A DNA stretch of 64,000 nt. It comes from Roseiarcus sp963765375 (lineage in GTDB: Bacteria > Pseudomonadota > Alphaproteobacteria > Rhizobiales > Beijerinckiaceae). Under the pieces are notes generated by a model. That model was not told the DNA's origin and searched no databases. It saw only the letters and a list, made by a program, of their open reading frames with translations. Made by a program: the position numbers and the translations under genes. This document shows, piece after piece, positions 1-7,840 of the stretch. The stretch is taken from assembly GCA_963765375.1 (NCBI GenBank), contig CAVXVZ010000003.1, positions 62,001 through 126,000 on the forward strand. The letters are read 5' to 3'. Each line of letters starts with the position of its first letter. Within the stretch, counting starts at the first letter, position 1.

Positions 1-34
1 GGGTCTCGACGAAGGTGTAAGCGCCGAATTGCAT
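1..34 (-). CDS. Partial N-terminus, possible LLM-class flavin-dependent oxidoreductase
   Basis: Only eleven codons lie in the window before it runs off the left edge. They read MQFGAYTFVET, which resembles the first beta strand of luciferase-like (LLM) flavin or F420 monooxygenases, whose N-termini often read M-x-F/L-G-x-Y/F-T-F. The ATG at 34 overlaps the stop of an upstream reading frame as TGATG, as in translationally coupled genes. No catalytic region is visible, so the family call rests on a very short match and is tentative. Confidence 0.4.
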   Translation of the reverse strand, partial: MQFGAYTFVET

Positions 35-151
35 CAATGGCCTCGCGGAATTGTTGCCGCGGCAGTGTCCCCCGAGCAGAACTCACGGGTCAGCGCAGAT
101 CTTTGCAGCGCTTTTGCCTCGTCGAGCTTCAGTTCGCCTCGGAATTCGGTT
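34..151 (-). pseudogene. Possible 3' fragment of a gene cut off by the IS1380 element
   Basis: Between the IS end at 152 and the candidate LLM start, the minus strand keeps an open frame of 38 codons ending in a TGA that overlaps the next ATG (TGATG). If real, it is the tail of a gene whose 5' part was displaced by the IS. I do not recognise the peptide. If the IS is simply removed, the frame of the GIY-YIG gene on the other side would instead read into this stretch and stop after about eight extra codons, so an alternative view is that this is just the old 3' flank of that gene. Confidence 0.2.
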
Positions 152-178
152 CCTAGCCCGCATTTCTCACGCGGGCGG
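152..178 (+). repeat. Left terminal inverted repeat of the IS1380 element
   Basis: Starts CCTAGCCCGCATTTCTCAC and continues to 178. It matches the reverse complement of 1804-1830 except at two positions. It lies 157 bp beyond the transposase stop codon. Confidence 0.85.
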
Positions 179-334
179 GCAATTGGACGTCGGTTTCGGC
201 GCGATTTGAAGGCCGGGTTTGTGCGGGCGTGACTGTGGGTGGCGCGGGCGCGCGGTGATTTTCGTCGATGGGGGGGATTGTTTCTCCGGTGGGCCGAGGG
301 TTTGCCGAGCATTGTCGCGCCGCGGCGACGCGCG

Positions 335-1732
335 TCAGGTTGGCGAGGCGCGCGCGCTTGCGAGCCTTGCCGCGGCGAGGCGCCATTCCTGGGCGTTCGG
401 GCAGGCCGAAGCGAAGGCGATCCTGACGCGCCGGGCGCTGATTTTGACGAGCGCGCCGAGCTTCAGCAGTTTCAGGCGGATCGTGCCGCAGGTCGCGCTC
501 GCGAACGCAGTGTGGGCCAGGCCGATGCGGCGCAGCGCGCACAGGAGCGCATAGGCCGTCGCGGCGAGCCACAGCCGCAGCTGATTGGCGCGCAGGGTGG
601 CTGTCGAGGTGCGGTCGGCGAAGAGATCGCCCTGGCACTCCTTGATCCGGTTCTCCATCTCGCCGCGCGCGCAATAGAGCTTTTCGTAAAGCGGCTTGGC
701 GCGCCAGGCGTCGGCCTTGAGCGAGGTCACGAGAAAACGAGGATTGGCCTCGCCGCCCGTCCATTCGGCCTTGCCGATCACCCGGCGGCGGCGCGACCAG
801 CTCTCCTTGGTCGACCATTCGAAGTCGCGAAACACCCGCGCCGGCTGGCCCTCGTTCGCCTGCGACATCGTCCGCGCCTCGCTCAAGGCGTCGGCGATGC
901 GCGCCTCCAGCCGCGCGTTGCGCGCCAGGCCGAACACGTAGTCGACCGCGTTGGCCTCGCACCAGGCCATCAAGGCCTCGCGGGCGAAGCCGGAGTCGGC
1001 GCGCAGCACGATCTTCACCCGCGGCCAGCGCGCGCGGATTTGCTGGATAATGCGCGCCATCTCGTCTTGCGCCCCGGCGCTGCCGTCGATGTTTGAGGGC
1101 CGCAGCTTGGCGGCCAGAAGATGGCGGCCGCAGAAAACATAGAGCGGCAGGTAGCAATAGCAGTCGTAATAGCCGTGAAAGAACCGCCCCTCCTGATCGC
1201 CGTGCAACGGATCGTCGGTCGCATCGAGGTCGAGCACGATCTGACGCGGCGCCTTGGCGTGCGCGTCGAGAAACAGTTCGACAAACAGCCGCTCGATCGC
1301 CGCGCCATCGTGGCTGATCTTGTGATAGCGCGGCCTCTTGCCCGCGCCCGGCGCATGCTCCAGCCGGTTCAATGTGCTCTTGCCCGCCAGCGGCGACGGC
1401 TCATCGCCATCGCGCTCGAGCTTGCCCAGAAGCACGCCCAGAACCGGATCGCGACGCAAGTCGTCGTGGTCGTTGAGGTCCTCATAACCGAGCGCCAGGC
1501 CGAACACCCGCTGCCCGATCAGAGCCTTGAGCGCATGCACGGTGAAGAGCGGGCTGCGATGATCGCCGAAGCACGCGGTAAATCGATCGATGAGGCCGAT
1601 CGCCTTGTCCGTCTCGCCCAGCAGCAAAGCCCCCGCGTCCGAGGACACCAGCCCGCCGTCGAAATCCGCCACAACCCGCCGCCCGCCAGCCCTTCCAAAC
1701 TCCATCTCTGTCGGGCTACACTGCGTCAGCAT
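335..1732 (-). CDS. IS1380-family transposase
   Basis: A 465-aa DDE transposase that would cut and join the element's ends. The N-terminus (MLTQCSPTEMEFG) and the stretch around VVADFDGGLVSSDAGALLLGE are typical of IS1380 transposases, as is LDLDATDDPLHGDQEGRFFH, which carries an acidic active-site strand. I start at the ATG at 1732 rather than the upstream codons at 1807, because those would run close to the inverted repeat and do not look like family sequence. No internal stop or frameshift is seen, so the gene looks intact. Full length is as expected for the family (about 450-480 aa). Confidence 0.9.
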   Translation of the reverse strand: MLTQCSPTEMEFGRAGGRRVVADFDGGLVSSDAGALLLGETDKAIGLIDRFTACFGDHRSPLFTVHALKALIGQRVFGLALGYEDLNDHDDLRRDPVLGVLLGKLERDGDEPSPLAGKSTLNRLEHAPGAGKRPRYHKISHDGAAIERLFVELFLDAHAKAPRQIVLDLDATDDPLHGDQEGRFFHGYYDCYCYLPLYVFCGRHLLAAKLRPSNIDGSAGAQDEMARIIQQIRARWPRVKIVLRADSGFAREALMAWCEANAVDYVFGLARNARLEARIADALSEARTMSQANEGQPARVFRDFEWSTKESWSRRRRVIGKAEWTGGEANPRFLVTSLKADAWRAKPLYEKLYCARGEMENRIKECQGDLFADRTSTATLRANQLRLWLAATAYALLCALRRIGLAHTAFASATCGTIRLKLLKLGALVKISARRVRIAFASACPNAQEWRLAAARLASARASPT

Positions 1733-1803
1733 CGGAGTCCCCTTCGAATCAGCGTAACTCGTTGATCGCAAAACAAGTTTAGCTGATTCTGGACCCCGAT
1801 GCG

Positions 1804-1830
1804 CCACCCGCGTGAGAAATGCAGGCTAGG
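1804..1830 (-). repeat. Right terminal inverted repeat of the IS1380 element
   Basis: Reverse complement of 152-178 with two mismatches. The outermost bases supply the TAG stop codon (1826-1828) of the neighbouring GIY-YIG gene. Confidence 0.85.
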
Positions 1831-2338
1831 CGCATCGTCGGTTGAATCCGTCGCAGTAGTATTTCCAGTTTGCCTCTCGGAGCGCCGCTGAATCAGACCC
1901 CGAAGGCACATTGATGAACGGCCGCGTCTTTCGCACGACTTCCTTTTCCTCGGCGATGCGGTTAGGCGTCTCACAGAAGTAGAGGTCGAGTTGCGCATCC
2001 GAAAACCGTTCGCGCATCCACCGTTGAAAATGTCGCATCTTGTAATCGTTGGGCACCCCCGGTTGAAATTCGTTCGCATATTCACATACGCGCCGACGCA
2101 AGGACGTTGTACGACCCACATAGATTTTGAAACGATCATTCCCACAGCGCATAACCCAATAATAGATTCCGGGTCCGCTTGGGTACGCGCCCCGCTGCTT
2201 TCGATCGAAAGCGTCCAAATTGATGTCTTCGCCGACGCGACTGAACCTTGAAAAGAGATCGTCGGCCGCTGTGACTTGGTACCGCTTCATTTGGCCATTG
2301 TGATCTCTCGCCATTCCGTCGTCCCGTTCGTTGTTCAC
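1826..2338 (-). CDS. GIY-YIG domain protein, C-terminus set by the IS
   Basis: About 160-170 aa. The core reads GIYYWVMR...KIYVGRTTSLRRR, which matches the two halves of the GIY-YIG nuclease motif (GIYYW for GIY, KIYVGRT for YIG plus the catalytic Arg). A conserved downstream Glu may lie in EEKEVV. GIY-YIG domains cut DNA in homing endonucleases, repair and restriction; I cannot say which role applies. The frame is open from a GTG at 2338, but the ATG at 2314 behind a GGGACGACGGA stretch is a better start. The stop lies inside the IS end, so the original C-terminus may have been different. Base composition is visibly lower in GC than the neighbouring genes, a sign of transfer. Confidence 0.7.
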   Translation of the reverse strand: MNNERDDGMARDHNGQMKRYQVTAADDLFSRFSRVGEDINLDAFDRKQRGAYPSGPGIYYWVMRCGNDRFKIYVGRTTSLRRRVCEYANEFQPGVPNDYKMRHFQRWMRERFSDAQLDLYFCETPNRIAEEKEVVRKTRPFINVPSGSDSAALREANWKYYCDGFNRRCA

Positions 2339-2406
2339 TCTGACGATGGCGGTGTGCCGCCGCGCTATGCGATGATAGCATGGCGCTTCTTGAACTCGAG
2401 GATTGG

Positions 2407-2988
2407 ATGACAGAGCAACCGATCAGCCGATTTCCGCCGCCCAACCTTGCCGACCTCCCGCAGGACATCCGCGAGCGGATCGCGGCGGTGCAGGAGAAGT
2501 CGGGCTTCGTTCCCAATGTCTTTCTCGCGCTGGCGCGCCGGCCGGACGAGTTCCGCGCCTTCTTCGCCTATCATGACGCGCTGATGGAGAAGCCGGGAAC
2601 TCTGAGCAAAACCGAGCGCGAGATGATCGTGGTCGCAACCTCGGGCGTCAACAAATGCCAATATTGCGTCGTCGCCCATGGCGCGTTCCTGCGCATCCGG
2701 GCGAAGAATCCGCTGATCGCCGATCAGGTCGCGATCAATCATCGCAAGGCGGACCTTGAACCGCGGCAGAAGGCGATGCTCGATTTCGCCCTCAAGGTCG
2801 CCGAGCGTTCGCACGCCATCGACGACAAGGACTATGAGGAGCTCAAGAGCCACGGCTTCTCGGATGACGACGCCTGGGACATCGCCGCGATCGCCGCCAT
2901 GTTCGCGATGTCCAACCGGCTCGCCAACGCGTTTACGATCCGGCCCAACGATGAATTCTATGTGATGGGGCGGGAGAGTCGGAGCTAA
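2407..2988 (+). CDS. Peroxidase-related protein, AhpD/carboxymuconolactone decarboxylase fold
   Basis: A 193-aa all-helical protein of the AhpD-like superfamily. The defining motif CQYCVVAHG (about residues 80-88) has the redox Cys-x-x-Cys followed by the His that assists it, as in alkylhydroperoxidase AhpD and the 'uncharacterized peroxidase-related' family. It likely reduces a peroxide or relays electrons in the cytoplasm, with an unknown electron donor. I choose the ATG at 2407 because a GAGG sits eight bases upstream; an in-frame ATG at 2380 lacks that. It stands alone, and the next gene converges on it with only 14 bp between them. Confidence 0.8.
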   Translation: MTEQPISRFPPPNLADLPQDIRERIAAVQEKSGFVPNVFLALARRPDEFRAFFAYHDALMEKPGTLSKTEREMIVVATSGVNKCQYCVVAHGAFLRIRAKNPLIADQVAINHRKADLEPRQKAMLDFALKVAERSHAIDDKDYEELKSHGFSDDDAWDIAAIAAMFAMSNRLANAFTIRPNDEFYVMGRESRS

Positions 2989-3002
2989 GCTGCAGAAAGG
3001 GC

Positions 3003-4364
3003 TTAGTTGGCGAGCGCAGCCTCCACGCTGAGCCCGATCGAGAGCAGCCGATCGTCGCCCCCGCCGGGCGCAAGGAACTGGACGCCGGTGGGCAGGCCCG
3101 CAGCGTCCGTGCCTGAAGGCAGGGCGAGGCCGCACATCCGAAACAGGTTGCCGAGAAACGTATAGTGGATGGCGCGGAGATTGGTGAGGCGGAAGAGCTC
3201 GTCGTCGCGTTCGAGCGCCTCAATGGGCGGCGCGGTCATGGGCGTAGCCGGCAACACGAGCAGCGCCGCCTCGAGATCGCCGGCCAATGCGGCGATGAGG
3301 TCCTCACGGCCGCGCTGCAGGTTGATCACGTCCTCTCCGCTGACTGCGCGCGCGAGCAAGGCTCGCTTCACGACGCGGCGATCCATGCGCTCGGCGTCAG
3401 CGGAATCGAAGATCGCGCGATGTTCGGCATAGGCTTCGATCGCGACCAGCGAGCCGTATTGCGCGACGAGGGCGCGCATCGCGCCGATCGAGGGAACCGG
3501 CCTCGACATGACCCTGGCGCCGGCCGCCCCGAGCCGTTTCACGACGATTTCGAGATTGGCGGCGACCGCGGGCTCGGCATCGTCGATTCCCGATTTGTCG
3601 GGCACGACGAATTCGACGCCGCTGAGATCGAGGGGGCGCAGAGGAGCGCCCGGCCGGCCGCGCAGCGCCATATCGATCAGCGCGCAATCTTCGACCGTGC
3701 GGGCGAGCGGGCCGATCGTGTCGAGGGTGCGCGAGAGCGGAAATACGCCGCGCTTGTCGATCCGCCCCTCGCTCGTCTTGAATCCGACGATGCCGCAGAA
3801 CGAAGCGGGCGCCCGGATCGAGCCGCCGGTGTCGCTGCCGATCGCGCAAGGGGCAAGGCCGGCAGCAACCGCGACCGCCGAGCCCGAAGACGAACCGCCG
3901 GCGATCCGCGGCGTCGCGGCGTCGCGCGGGTTTCTCGGCGTTCCGAAATGCGGATTGAGCCCAAGGGCGGAGAAAGCGAATTCGGAGAGATTGGTCTTTC
4001 CCACCGCCACCATGCCGGCCGCCTTGAGGTTCGCGACGATCGGCGCGTCCCTCTCCTTCGGCGGCTGGTCGGCGAAGAGCGCCGACCCGGCGGCGGTGCG
4101 CTCGCCCGCCATATCGACGAGGTCCTTCCAGGCGATGGGCACGCCATCGAGCGGCCCGGCCGCGCGTCCCTCCCGAAGCCGCTGGCGGCTTGCCTCGGCT
4201 TCCTTGAGGGCCCGCTCGCGGGTGACGACAACGAAGGCCGGATTTCCGCGATCGCGCTCGATGCGACCCAGGAAGAATTCGGCGACTTCGACCGGGTCGA
4301 GGTCGCCCTTGGCGATGAGCCGTCCGATCGCGGCGGCGGAACGGTTCTCCAGGTTCTCGACCAT
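3003..4364 (-). CDS. Amidase (amidase-signature family)
   Basis: A 453-aa hydrolase that would cleave an amide to acid and ammonia. The Ser-cisSer-Lys triad is visible: the Lys in IAWKDLVD, the glycine/serine-rich loop GGSSSGSAVAVAAG, and the nucleophile region GSDTGGSIRAPA. Length is normal for stand-alone amidases. The frame is open further upstream to 4613, but that N-terminus is Arg/Pro-rich and unlike the family. The ATG at 4364 has GGAGGC eleven bases upstream and starts the usual helical region. Substrate cannot be predicted; the family covers aryl and aliphatic amides, allophanate and Glu-tRNA substrates. No GatB or GatC partner is nearby, so a tRNA role is unlikely. Confidence 0.88.
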   Translation of the reverse strand: MVENLENRSAAAIGRLIAKGDLDPVEVAEFFLGRIERDRGNPAFVVVTRERALKEAEASRQRLREGRAAGPLDGVPIAWKDLVDMAGERTAAGSALFADQPPKERDAPIVANLKAAGMVAVGKTNLSEFAFSALGLNPHFGTPRNPRDAATPRIAGGSSSGSAVAVAAGLAPCAIGSDTGGSIRAPASFCGIVGFKTSEGRIDKRGVFPLSRTLDTIGPLARTVEDCALIDMALRGRPGAPLRPLDLSGVEFVVPDKSGIDDAEPAVAANLEIVVKRLGAAGARVMSRPVPSIGAMRALVAQYGSLVAIEAYAEHRAIFDSADAERMDRRVVKRALLARAVSGEDVINLQRGREDLIAALAGDLEAALLVLPATPMTAPPIEALERDDELFRLTNLRAIHYTFLGNLFRMCGLALPSGTDAAGLPTGVQFLAPGGGDDRLLSIGLSVEAALAN

Positions 4365-4528
4365 GCTGCAATAAGCCTCCGTCCAAGCGACCCGTACCGT
4401 TGGCCTTGGTGGAAAGGCGTGTCGTAGGTCGGGCTTGTCACGTTGTCGAATCGCCAAGCGCGCGAGCCGCTCTACGAAGACCGCTCCTGTGATATGCTGA
4501 CTTCGAATTGTCGGCGAGGGAGGCAATC

Positions 4529-5023
4529 TTGCGAACCTTGGGCGCGTTATTGATTCTGGCTGCTTTCGTCGCTTCGGGCGCGCCGGCTTTCGCCGCCGAG
4601 CCGTTTCCGCCAACAGGGTCGGCGAAGCTCGCGGCCTATTCGGTCTGCCGCTCGGCGGCGATCGTCGATATGGGCCCCGTCGGCTCCAACTCGTCGGCCG
4701 AATGCATCGGCATCGTGAAGACGCGCGACGGGACGAAGCTCCTGGACAACCTCGCGATCCGCTGCCTGGAGGAGGCGAAGGCGCGGCCGGAGGGCTACGC
4801 GTTCACCGGCACCTGCGTCCAGGCCGACAACGACGGCGACAAGATTTTCATGACCTACGAAGGCCCGGAGAGCGGGACCGTCGCGCTCATCGGCGGGACC
4901 GGCAAATACAAGGACATCGCAGGCTCCGGAACCTGGAGCGTCACCGACGCGCCGGGAAATACTGCGCAGCTTTTCCTGTTCACGCTCACTTATGATGTGA
5001 GCTGGACGACGAAGGGGAAGTAG
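4529..5023 (+). CDS. Secreted protein of unknown function
   Basis: A 164-aa protein with a clear signal peptide (RTLGALLILAAFVASG, cleavage near AFAAEPF). The TTG at 4529 is preferred over the TTG at 4508 because GAGGGAGG lies just before it and the signal peptide then starts at residue 1. The mature part has four cysteines and, near the C-terminus, IGGTGKYKDIAGSGTW. That is the kind of glycine-rich turn seen in allene-oxide-cyclase/dirigent-like beta barrels, suggesting a small exported beta barrel. Function and ligand are unknown. It is divergent from the amidase, with 164 bp between the two starts. Confidence 0.7.
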   Translation: MRTLGALLILAAFVASGAPAFAAEPFPPTGSAKLAAYSVCRSAAIVDMGPVGSNSSAECIGIVKTRDGTKLLDNLAIRCLEEAKARPEGYAFTGTCVQADNDGDKIFMTYEGPESGTVALIGGTGKYKDIAGSGTWSVTDAPGNTAQLFLFTLTYDVSWTTKGK

Positions 5024-5033
5024 GAGCGCCGCA

Positions 5034-5160
5034 CCCTCATCCGGCCCTTCGGGCCACCTTCTCCCGTGAACGGGAGAAGGCCGCCGTGCGCAGCGCGGCC
5101 GGATGAGGGGTCAGCGCCGAACCCCTCACCCCGACCCTCTCCCGCAAGGGGAGGAGGGGC
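5034..5160. repeat. REP-like palindromic intergenic repeat
   Basis: Nested palindromes fill the space between two convergent genes. The outer arms are CCCTCATCCGGCC (5034-5046) and its complement (5097-5109); the inner hairpin is CCTTCTCCCG (5057-5066) with CGGGAGAAGG (5071-5080). A second block at about 5120-5160 (CCCCTCACCCCGACCCTCTC...) resembles the block at 12875-12910. This looks like a dispersed family of intergenic repeats. It could also serve as a bidirectional terminator for the two flanking genes. Confidence 0.65.
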
Positions 5161-5182
5161 CGCCAGCAGCGTGCTGCCTGGT

Positions 5183-5659
5183 CTATTGGCAAGCGTCCCA
5201 GAAGCCGTTGCGGTAGCTTGGATCGGTGTAGTACCAGCAGAGGCCCGGCGCCGGCGGCTGGCCCGCGTAGGCGATGGCCGCGCCCGTGGCGAGAACGCCG
5301 ATCGCCGCGCCGGCCGCGATCGCGCCGCCGGCGCCCCAGCGATACCAGCTGGGCCGCGCCCAGCCGCCGTAGCCGCCGCGATAGACCCCGCCATGATATC
5401 CGTAGGCTCCGCCGCGATAGACCCCGCCGCCGCGGTACCCAGGGCGGGCGTAGGTGCCGCCGCGATGGTAGACGCCGCCGCGAGGCCCGACAGCGGTGGC
5501 GCCGCGATGATAAACGACCACTTTCGAGATCAGCCCGTCGCTCAGACCCGCGGCCGGACTGGACCCCTGCATCATCTCGATCGCGCCAGCGGGCGGCGCG
5601 CTGAAACCGGAAAGCGCGATCGCCACGCACGCGCTTTTGACCAAACTCGACCGAACCAT
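5183..5659 (-). CDS. Secreted Gly/Tyr/Arg-rich protein with C-terminal YYTDP motif, paralogue 1
   Basis: A 158-aa exported protein with four parts. First is a signal peptide (about 1-26, ending SAPPAGAIE). Next is a low-complexity region of repeated YRGG/YHRGG units (about 50-105). Then comes a glycine/alanine membrane-like stretch (GAGGAIAAGAAIGVLATG), and last a conserved tail, GLCWYYTDPSYRNGFWDACQ. The same architecture and tail recur in the gene at 12930-13574, so these are paralogues. The start at 5659 follows a strong AGGAGG. Function is unknown; the repeats and tail suggest a cell-envelope protein. Confidence 0.72.
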   Translation of the reverse strand: MVRSSLVKSACVAIALSGFSAPPAGAIEMMQGSSPAAGLSDGLISKVVVYHRGATAVGPRGGVYHRGGTYARPGYRGGGVYRGGAYGYHGGVYRGGYGGWARPSWYRWGAGGAIAAGAAIGVLATGAAIAYAGQPPAPGLCWYYTDPSYRNGFWDACQ

Positions 5660-5908
5660 GGCTTTCCTCCTTGTTCGCGGCTCGCGCTCTAACCCAATCA
5701 CCGGGTTATGGCACAAAACCGGCGCCGAGGCGAAGCCGGGATGGCGCCAATATTAACGGCCTTTCGGCGACCCGGATTGCTTGGCCCGGCGCCCGCACTA
5801 CAGCGACCTCACTATCCGCCCGGCGAAAGGGCGGCGCGCAACGCCTCATCGTTCCGAATAACATCGGGCGCCGCCGTGTTCCTTTTTCCGGAATGGGGGA
5901 GCCGGTGG

Positions 5909-6220
5909 ATGGCGAGAGAACCGGGCCGGAGGGAACAGCCGCCGCCTTCGGGGCCGAACCAGAGTTATCGCGCCAGCGTTCGCCAGGTGCTGACGCTTAA
6001 CCGGATTCTCGCCAAAAAGCTCACTCCGGCCGACCCTGGCGATCTCGCCGCCGTGCTGGCCTCCGCGCTCCTTTTTGATGGGCGCAAGCGCCTGCACCCG
6101 GCCGATGAGGTCATCGCCAGGATTGTCGCCAGGCGGCAGGTCGAGCATTTGGAGCGCGCCGGCTTCGTGGTGATGAAGAGGCCGACGACCGGCGGCCGAA
6201 GGCAGGGCCCGAAGCCATGA
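5909..6220 (+). CDS. Small hypothetical protein
   Basis: A 103-aa protein, basic at both ends with a helical middle (LNRILAKKLTPADPGDLAAVL, then a domain rich in Arg/Glu around residues 60-85). I do not recognise a family. The ATG at 5909 follows GGGGAGCCGGTGG and gives a compact protein; the frame remains open upstream to 5708, but that part is not protein-like. It ends 7 bp before the convergent beta-propeller gene. Confidence 0.5.
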   Translation: MAREPGRREQPPPSGPNQSYRASVRQVLTLNRILAKKLTPADPGDLAAVLASALLFDGRKRLHPADEVIARIVARRQVEHLERAGFVVMKRPTTGGRRQGPKP

Positions 6221-6227
6221 GGGGCGC

Positions 6228-7709
6228 TCAGAACGTGAAGGCGTAGACCTTCCCGCCGCCGGTCACAAAGAGCTTGCCGTCGGCGGCGATGAGGGTCTGA
6301 AAATTGGTCGTTCCGAGCAAGGGTTGCGGCGGGGCGAGAAGCTCGCCGGTGTCGCCCCTGTAGGCGTAGAGCCGGTTGTCGCCGTGGGAGCCAAGGGCGA
6401 AGACGATCGGATTCGAGCCTCCGTCGGCGGTGGTGACGATTGGTCCGCCAAGGTGGCTGACGACCGTGTTGCACCAGGCGGTCGAGATCGCCGGCTTAGG
6501 GGCGGCGCGGATCTTCAGGACGAGAAGTCCCTTCCCCGACGGATCGGGCGGGCAATTCGCGCCATCCACTTGAAGCGCGACAAAGACGGCGTCGCCGGCG
6601 CTCCAGACGGCTGGGGACGCGATGGCCCGCACGGGGGTCACATGGGCGCTCGCGAGCTCGCCGCCGATGCCGCCCAGGTTGTCGCGGTCGAGAAGATAGG
6701 CCACGCCGTCTTTTCCAATGGCGAGGACCAATTTCCGGACGCCGCCGGCGCTCGGGACGTCGAAGGGAATCGGCGCCGTTCCGCCAAGGTCAAGATCGTG
6801 TCTGTCGAGATCTTTCCAGTCCGAGGGGGCGAAATAATCACGCTCGTTGACCGGGCGGGCGAGGTCGGAACCGAAGCGCAGCACCGCTTCGCCGTCGCCC
6901 CATTCCCTGGGGAGCGCGGTGTTGCCGGTCGCGGCGAACAGCGACTTTCCGTCGCTGGTGACGCCGCCTTGCGCCCAGATGCCGCCGGCTCTGGCGCGCG
7001 TCGTGAACCTCACGACCTTGCCAGGCTCGGCCGTCGAAAATCCGATGACCATGCCGTGATAGAGGCCGCAATCGCCGGCGAGGCCGCTAAAGGGAACAAA
7101 CACGCGCCCGTCGAACAGGGCGAGAGCGCCGCGCTGGTTCTGCACCATCGGGTCGAAGCTGCCGTCGAGCGCCGTCGCCACATCGACCGGCCAGCCGGGC
7201 TCGACCGATCCGTCGGCGAGCGAAAGGGCGTAAACTTCGTGCCGCGGATGGTTGTCGCGCTTGACCATCGCGTCGAGATAAAGGCTCGCGCGCGCCTTAT
7301 CGATGACCGGCGTCCCGGTCACGCCGAGCGGCCAGATGTTGCCGCATTTGAATCCGGCGCTGGCGGCGCTGTCGATGGGATCGCCGAGCGTCCGCATCCA
7401 GATCCGGGCCCCGGTCTTCTCGTCGAACGCGTAGACTTCGTCCTCCTCGGTCGCCACGATCAGGACGCCCGCGCCGGTCTTGGGGTCGCGCCACATGAGC
7501 GGCTGCGCATAGACCTCGCCGCGATAGGCCGCGTTGAACGTGAGATCGGGACGCAGGCCCCGCGCGCGCTCGTAGGTGAGACCGGGCATGACGTACCTGC
7601 CGGAGCGATCCGGCGCGCCGTGGTAGGTGAGGATCAGGGAATCGGCCGCGGCCGGACCGGAAGCGGCCAGCGTCGCGGCGAGCGCGCCGGCGAGCATTTC
7701 GATGCGCAT
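6228..7709 (-). CDS. Periplasmic PQQ-type beta-propeller protein
   Basis: A 493-aa protein with a signal peptide (AGALAATLAASGPAAADS) and several blades of the quinoprotein type, e.g. VYAFDEKTGARIW, GVAYLLDRDNLGG and NRLYAYRGDTGELL. These resemble the W-motif blades of PQQ-dependent alcohol dehydrogenases, but I see no disulfide Cys-Cys pair, cytochrome CxxCH, or the full set of catalytic acids. It may be a structural propeller (BamB-like) or a non-canonical dehydrogenase. The ATG at 7709 is chosen because the signal peptide begins there. The frame reads on upstream antisense to the next gene, which is not coding. Confidence 0.75.
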   Translation of the reverse strand: MRIEMLAGALAATLAASGPAAADSLILTYHGAPDRSGRYVMPGLTYERARGLRPDLTFNAAYRGEVYAQPLMWRDPKTGAGVLIVATEEDEVYAFDEKTGARIWMRTLGDPIDSAASAGFKCGNIWPLGVTGTPVIDKARASLYLDAMVKRDNHPRHEVYALSLADGSVEPGWPVDVATALDGSFDPMVQNQRGALALFDGRVFVPFSGLAGDCGLYHGMVIGFSTAEPGKVVRFTTRARAGGIWAQGGVTSDGKSLFAATGNTALPREWGDGEAVLRFGSDLARPVNERDYFAPSDWKDLDRHDLDLGGTAPIPFDVPSAGGVRKLVLAIGKDGVAYLLDRDNLGGIGGELASAHVTPVRAIASPAVWSAGDAVFVALQVDGANCPPDPSGKGLLVLKIRAAPKPAISTAWCNTVVSHLGGPIVTTADGGSNPIVFALGSHGDNRLYAYRGDTGELLAPPQPLLGTTNFQTLIAADGKLFVTGGGKVYAFTF

Positions 7710-7840
7710 GACGACCTTGTGAGCGGGGCCTTGGACGGCCCGCCCGGCCATTATCCGAGCAGTGGACGAAAGGGCAAGCGGAGGTCTGTGCGGTGCGCGA
7801 ATGCGCTCTCGCCGCTCGCCTGCGGCTGTCCGCGCGCGCT

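Larger units (their letters stand above)
152..1830 (-). mobile_element. IS1380-family insertion sequence, complete
   Basis: A 1679-bp element bounded by 27-bp inverted repeats (152-178 and 1804-1830, 25 of 27 bases matching) that begin CCTAGCC and share the core CATTTCTCACGCGGG. It encodes one transposase on the minus strand. Size, single-ORF layout and transposase type fit IS1380. That family normally leaves a 4-bp target duplication, but the flanks differ (GGTT on the left, CGCA on the right). The copy may therefore have recombined, or one flank may have been rearranged after insertion. Confidence 0.88.
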
